Assembly (NCBI GenBank): GCA_008729055.1
Contig: SDUX01000004.1
Span: forward strand, 5,906,559-5,970,558
From: Pyropia haitanensis
Lineage: Eukaryota; Rhodophyta; Bangiophyceae; Bangiales; Bangiaceae
DNA length: 64,000 bases
Reading direction: 5' to 3'
The notes under the pieces were generated by a model. The model saw only the letters and a list, made by a program, of their open reading frames with translations. It searched no databases and was not told where the DNA came from. Shown here in pieces: positions 62,677 to 64,000 of the stretch; position 1 is the stretch's first letter, and every line of letters starts with the position of its first letter. The position numbers were made by a program, and so were the translations under genes.

Positions 62677-64000
62677 TGGGGGGGGCGGACCGCTGCTCGA
62701 CTGGAATCATCGTCTGCATGCTCGGCGCGTTTGGGTGCTTGTCTGGACAACCACGTGCTTTGTCCTGCGCTTTTTTTGCCTCTCCTGTGCAACATCCGCC
62801 CTGTGTGTATTGGCCCAGCGGGGTGCCCGCCGGCGCCGCCCACCGTGGTGGCGCGCGCCCCAGACAGACAAGTAGCGGGGCCGGCGCCCGCGGGGCACGG
62901 TCCGGACGGGCGGCGGTCAACCCCCCCCGCGCGCGCGGCAGACCCCACCCGCCGGCCGCCCGGCGGCCCGGGCGGCCAGCTTGCCTCTCCCCCCCCCCCC
63001 CTCCGCTCTGGCCGTTTGGTCCCCCTTTCGCCCTGCGCCCACCGCGTCGACCGCGCGGGTCATCGTCTCGGGGCGGCCGGGCGGCCGTGGCGCTGCCGGC
63101 GGCCACCGCCCGTCGCCAGGCGGCGGTCGCCGGCGCGGCGGTCGCCGGCCCCGCCAGTGGCCCGCTGTCCGCCCGTGTCTGCCGGCCACGCGGCCGCGGT
63201 CGCGCCGCGCGTGGTCGCGCCGCGCCCGTCCTTTTTCCGTTTTTGCACATCCCATCCGCGTCGTGTCTGCCAGCAGCGCGCGCCGGCAGGACGGGGCACG
63301 CCCGCCGCGCTGGCACACCCCCCCCCCCCACCAGCCACCCCCACCGACGCGCGCCGCGCGCGCGGGGCCGTCGCCGCCGCGGCACCACGCGGACAGCGAG
63401 CCCCAACACCACCGGCACCCGTCGAAAGCGCAAAATTCGGCCGCCACTCCACCCAGTCCCGTACGACGGGCCGCGGCGACACGTGTGGGGGCGTCGCCGT
63501 GGCGAGGGGCGCGCCCGCCGCCGCTGCCGGGACGTGCGGAACAGCGCTCCGAGGGGCCCCCCTCCCGGTGTGTCTCTCGGTGCGCGCACCGCCGCGGCGG
63601 CGCGGCTCGGCTGCAAAATAGTCGCGCGGCACCCCCCCCCCCCCCCTCCCTTTGCGGCCGTGGGCGGCGCGCCGCGGTGGTGCCGCCGGCGCGGTCGCCG
63701 CCCCACCTCCCACCCCCCCCCCCCGCTCGCTCGCCCCCCTGGCGACCTCCCACGTCCGCCCACGCCGCCCACGACGGCCTGCTACGGACGCAGCCGCGGC
63801 GCACCTGCCGGCGCTTTCTGTCGCCGTGTCACGGCCGCCACTCGTTTGTGTGCCACCTTTCCCCGGTGGCAAACCCCGTCCGCTCTCCCCCCGGCGCCCG
63901 CCCGCCGCCACCGGTCGGTGGTACCCCCGCCCCCGCTTGCACCCCTGTGTTCCACCCGCACCCCCTTCCACCGCCTCCACGTCTTGCCGCTGGCGCCCCC

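Larger units (their letters stand above)
61754..64000. other. Right flank with tandem repeats, no firm gene
   Basis: The plus strand stays open from the previous stop to 63621, and minus frames are open from near the window edge (segment VRDWVEWRPNFALSTGAGG near 63440-63490 looks the most protein-like), but nothing is recognisable. The 97/98-bp repeat is not a multiple of three, which argues against coding there. Confidence 0.35.

Noticed and set aside
61750..63621. Plus-strand open frame of 623 codons after the large protein
   Set aside because: No ATG-supported start, no motif, and it runs through a 97/98-bp tandem repeat whose period would change frame.

Overview
The window is nuclear DNA from a eukaryote with a very GC-rich genome. 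The evidence is GT-AG spliceosomal introns (five delimited here), a mitochondrial-type D-lactate dehydrogenase, a Golgi glycosyltransferase, a TEX261/SVP26 secretory-pathway protein, a MATE carrier, a YABBY/HMG-like DNA-binding protein and a small protein with a plastid-type leader. Mostly intron-poor genes, Ala/Gly/Pro-rich proteins, very high GC3 and long G or C homopolymers (up to 32 bases) suggest a photosynthetic protist. My best guess is a bangiophyte red alga (Porphyra/Pyropia type), but no gene here proves that. No rRNA, tRNA, CRISPR array or bacterial-style operon was found.

Layout. 1-9.3 kb: a fusion glycosyltransferase (minus, 4576 to 1775), then repetitive DNA with weak candidate genes. 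9.3-16 kb: a small unknown gene (minus) and a long low-complexity gene (plus, 12305-15779). 16.6-20.5 kb: an acidic, probably nuclear protein and an epoxide-hydrolase-like alpha/beta hydrolase (both minus, one intron each). 22.5-23.8 kb: an AT-richer island with a BED-type zinc-finger remnant, probably an old hAT-like transposon. 24.2-28.6 kb: a zinc-finger/RS-domain protein (plus) facing a Gfo/Idh/MocA oxidoreductase (minus). 30-37 kb: a plastid-type membrane protein, an unknown membrane protein, TEX261/SVP26 and the YABBY/HMG-like gene. 39.6 kb: an almost perfect 24-bp-arm hairpin. 40.7-47.2 kb: a coiled-coil protein, a small ORF, D-lactate dehydrogenase and a MATE transporter. 48-55 kb: weak ORFs, a WD40-like protein and a coiled-coil regulator-like protein. 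58.3-61.8 kb: one 1135-residue unrecognised protein. The last 2 kb holds a 97/98-bp tandem repeat and no firm gene.

The genes do not form an obvious pathway; this is a normal eukaryotic mixture of independent transcription units. The most notable global pattern is that at least eight genes change reading frame at long G/C runs, and nearly all of these breaks have the same polarity, equivalent to one missing base. Systematic homopolymer undercalling in the assembly is the simplest explanation; RNA or ribosomal slippage is the interesting alternative. A second pattern is a pyrimidine-rich, C-dominated leader just upstream of most good start codons.
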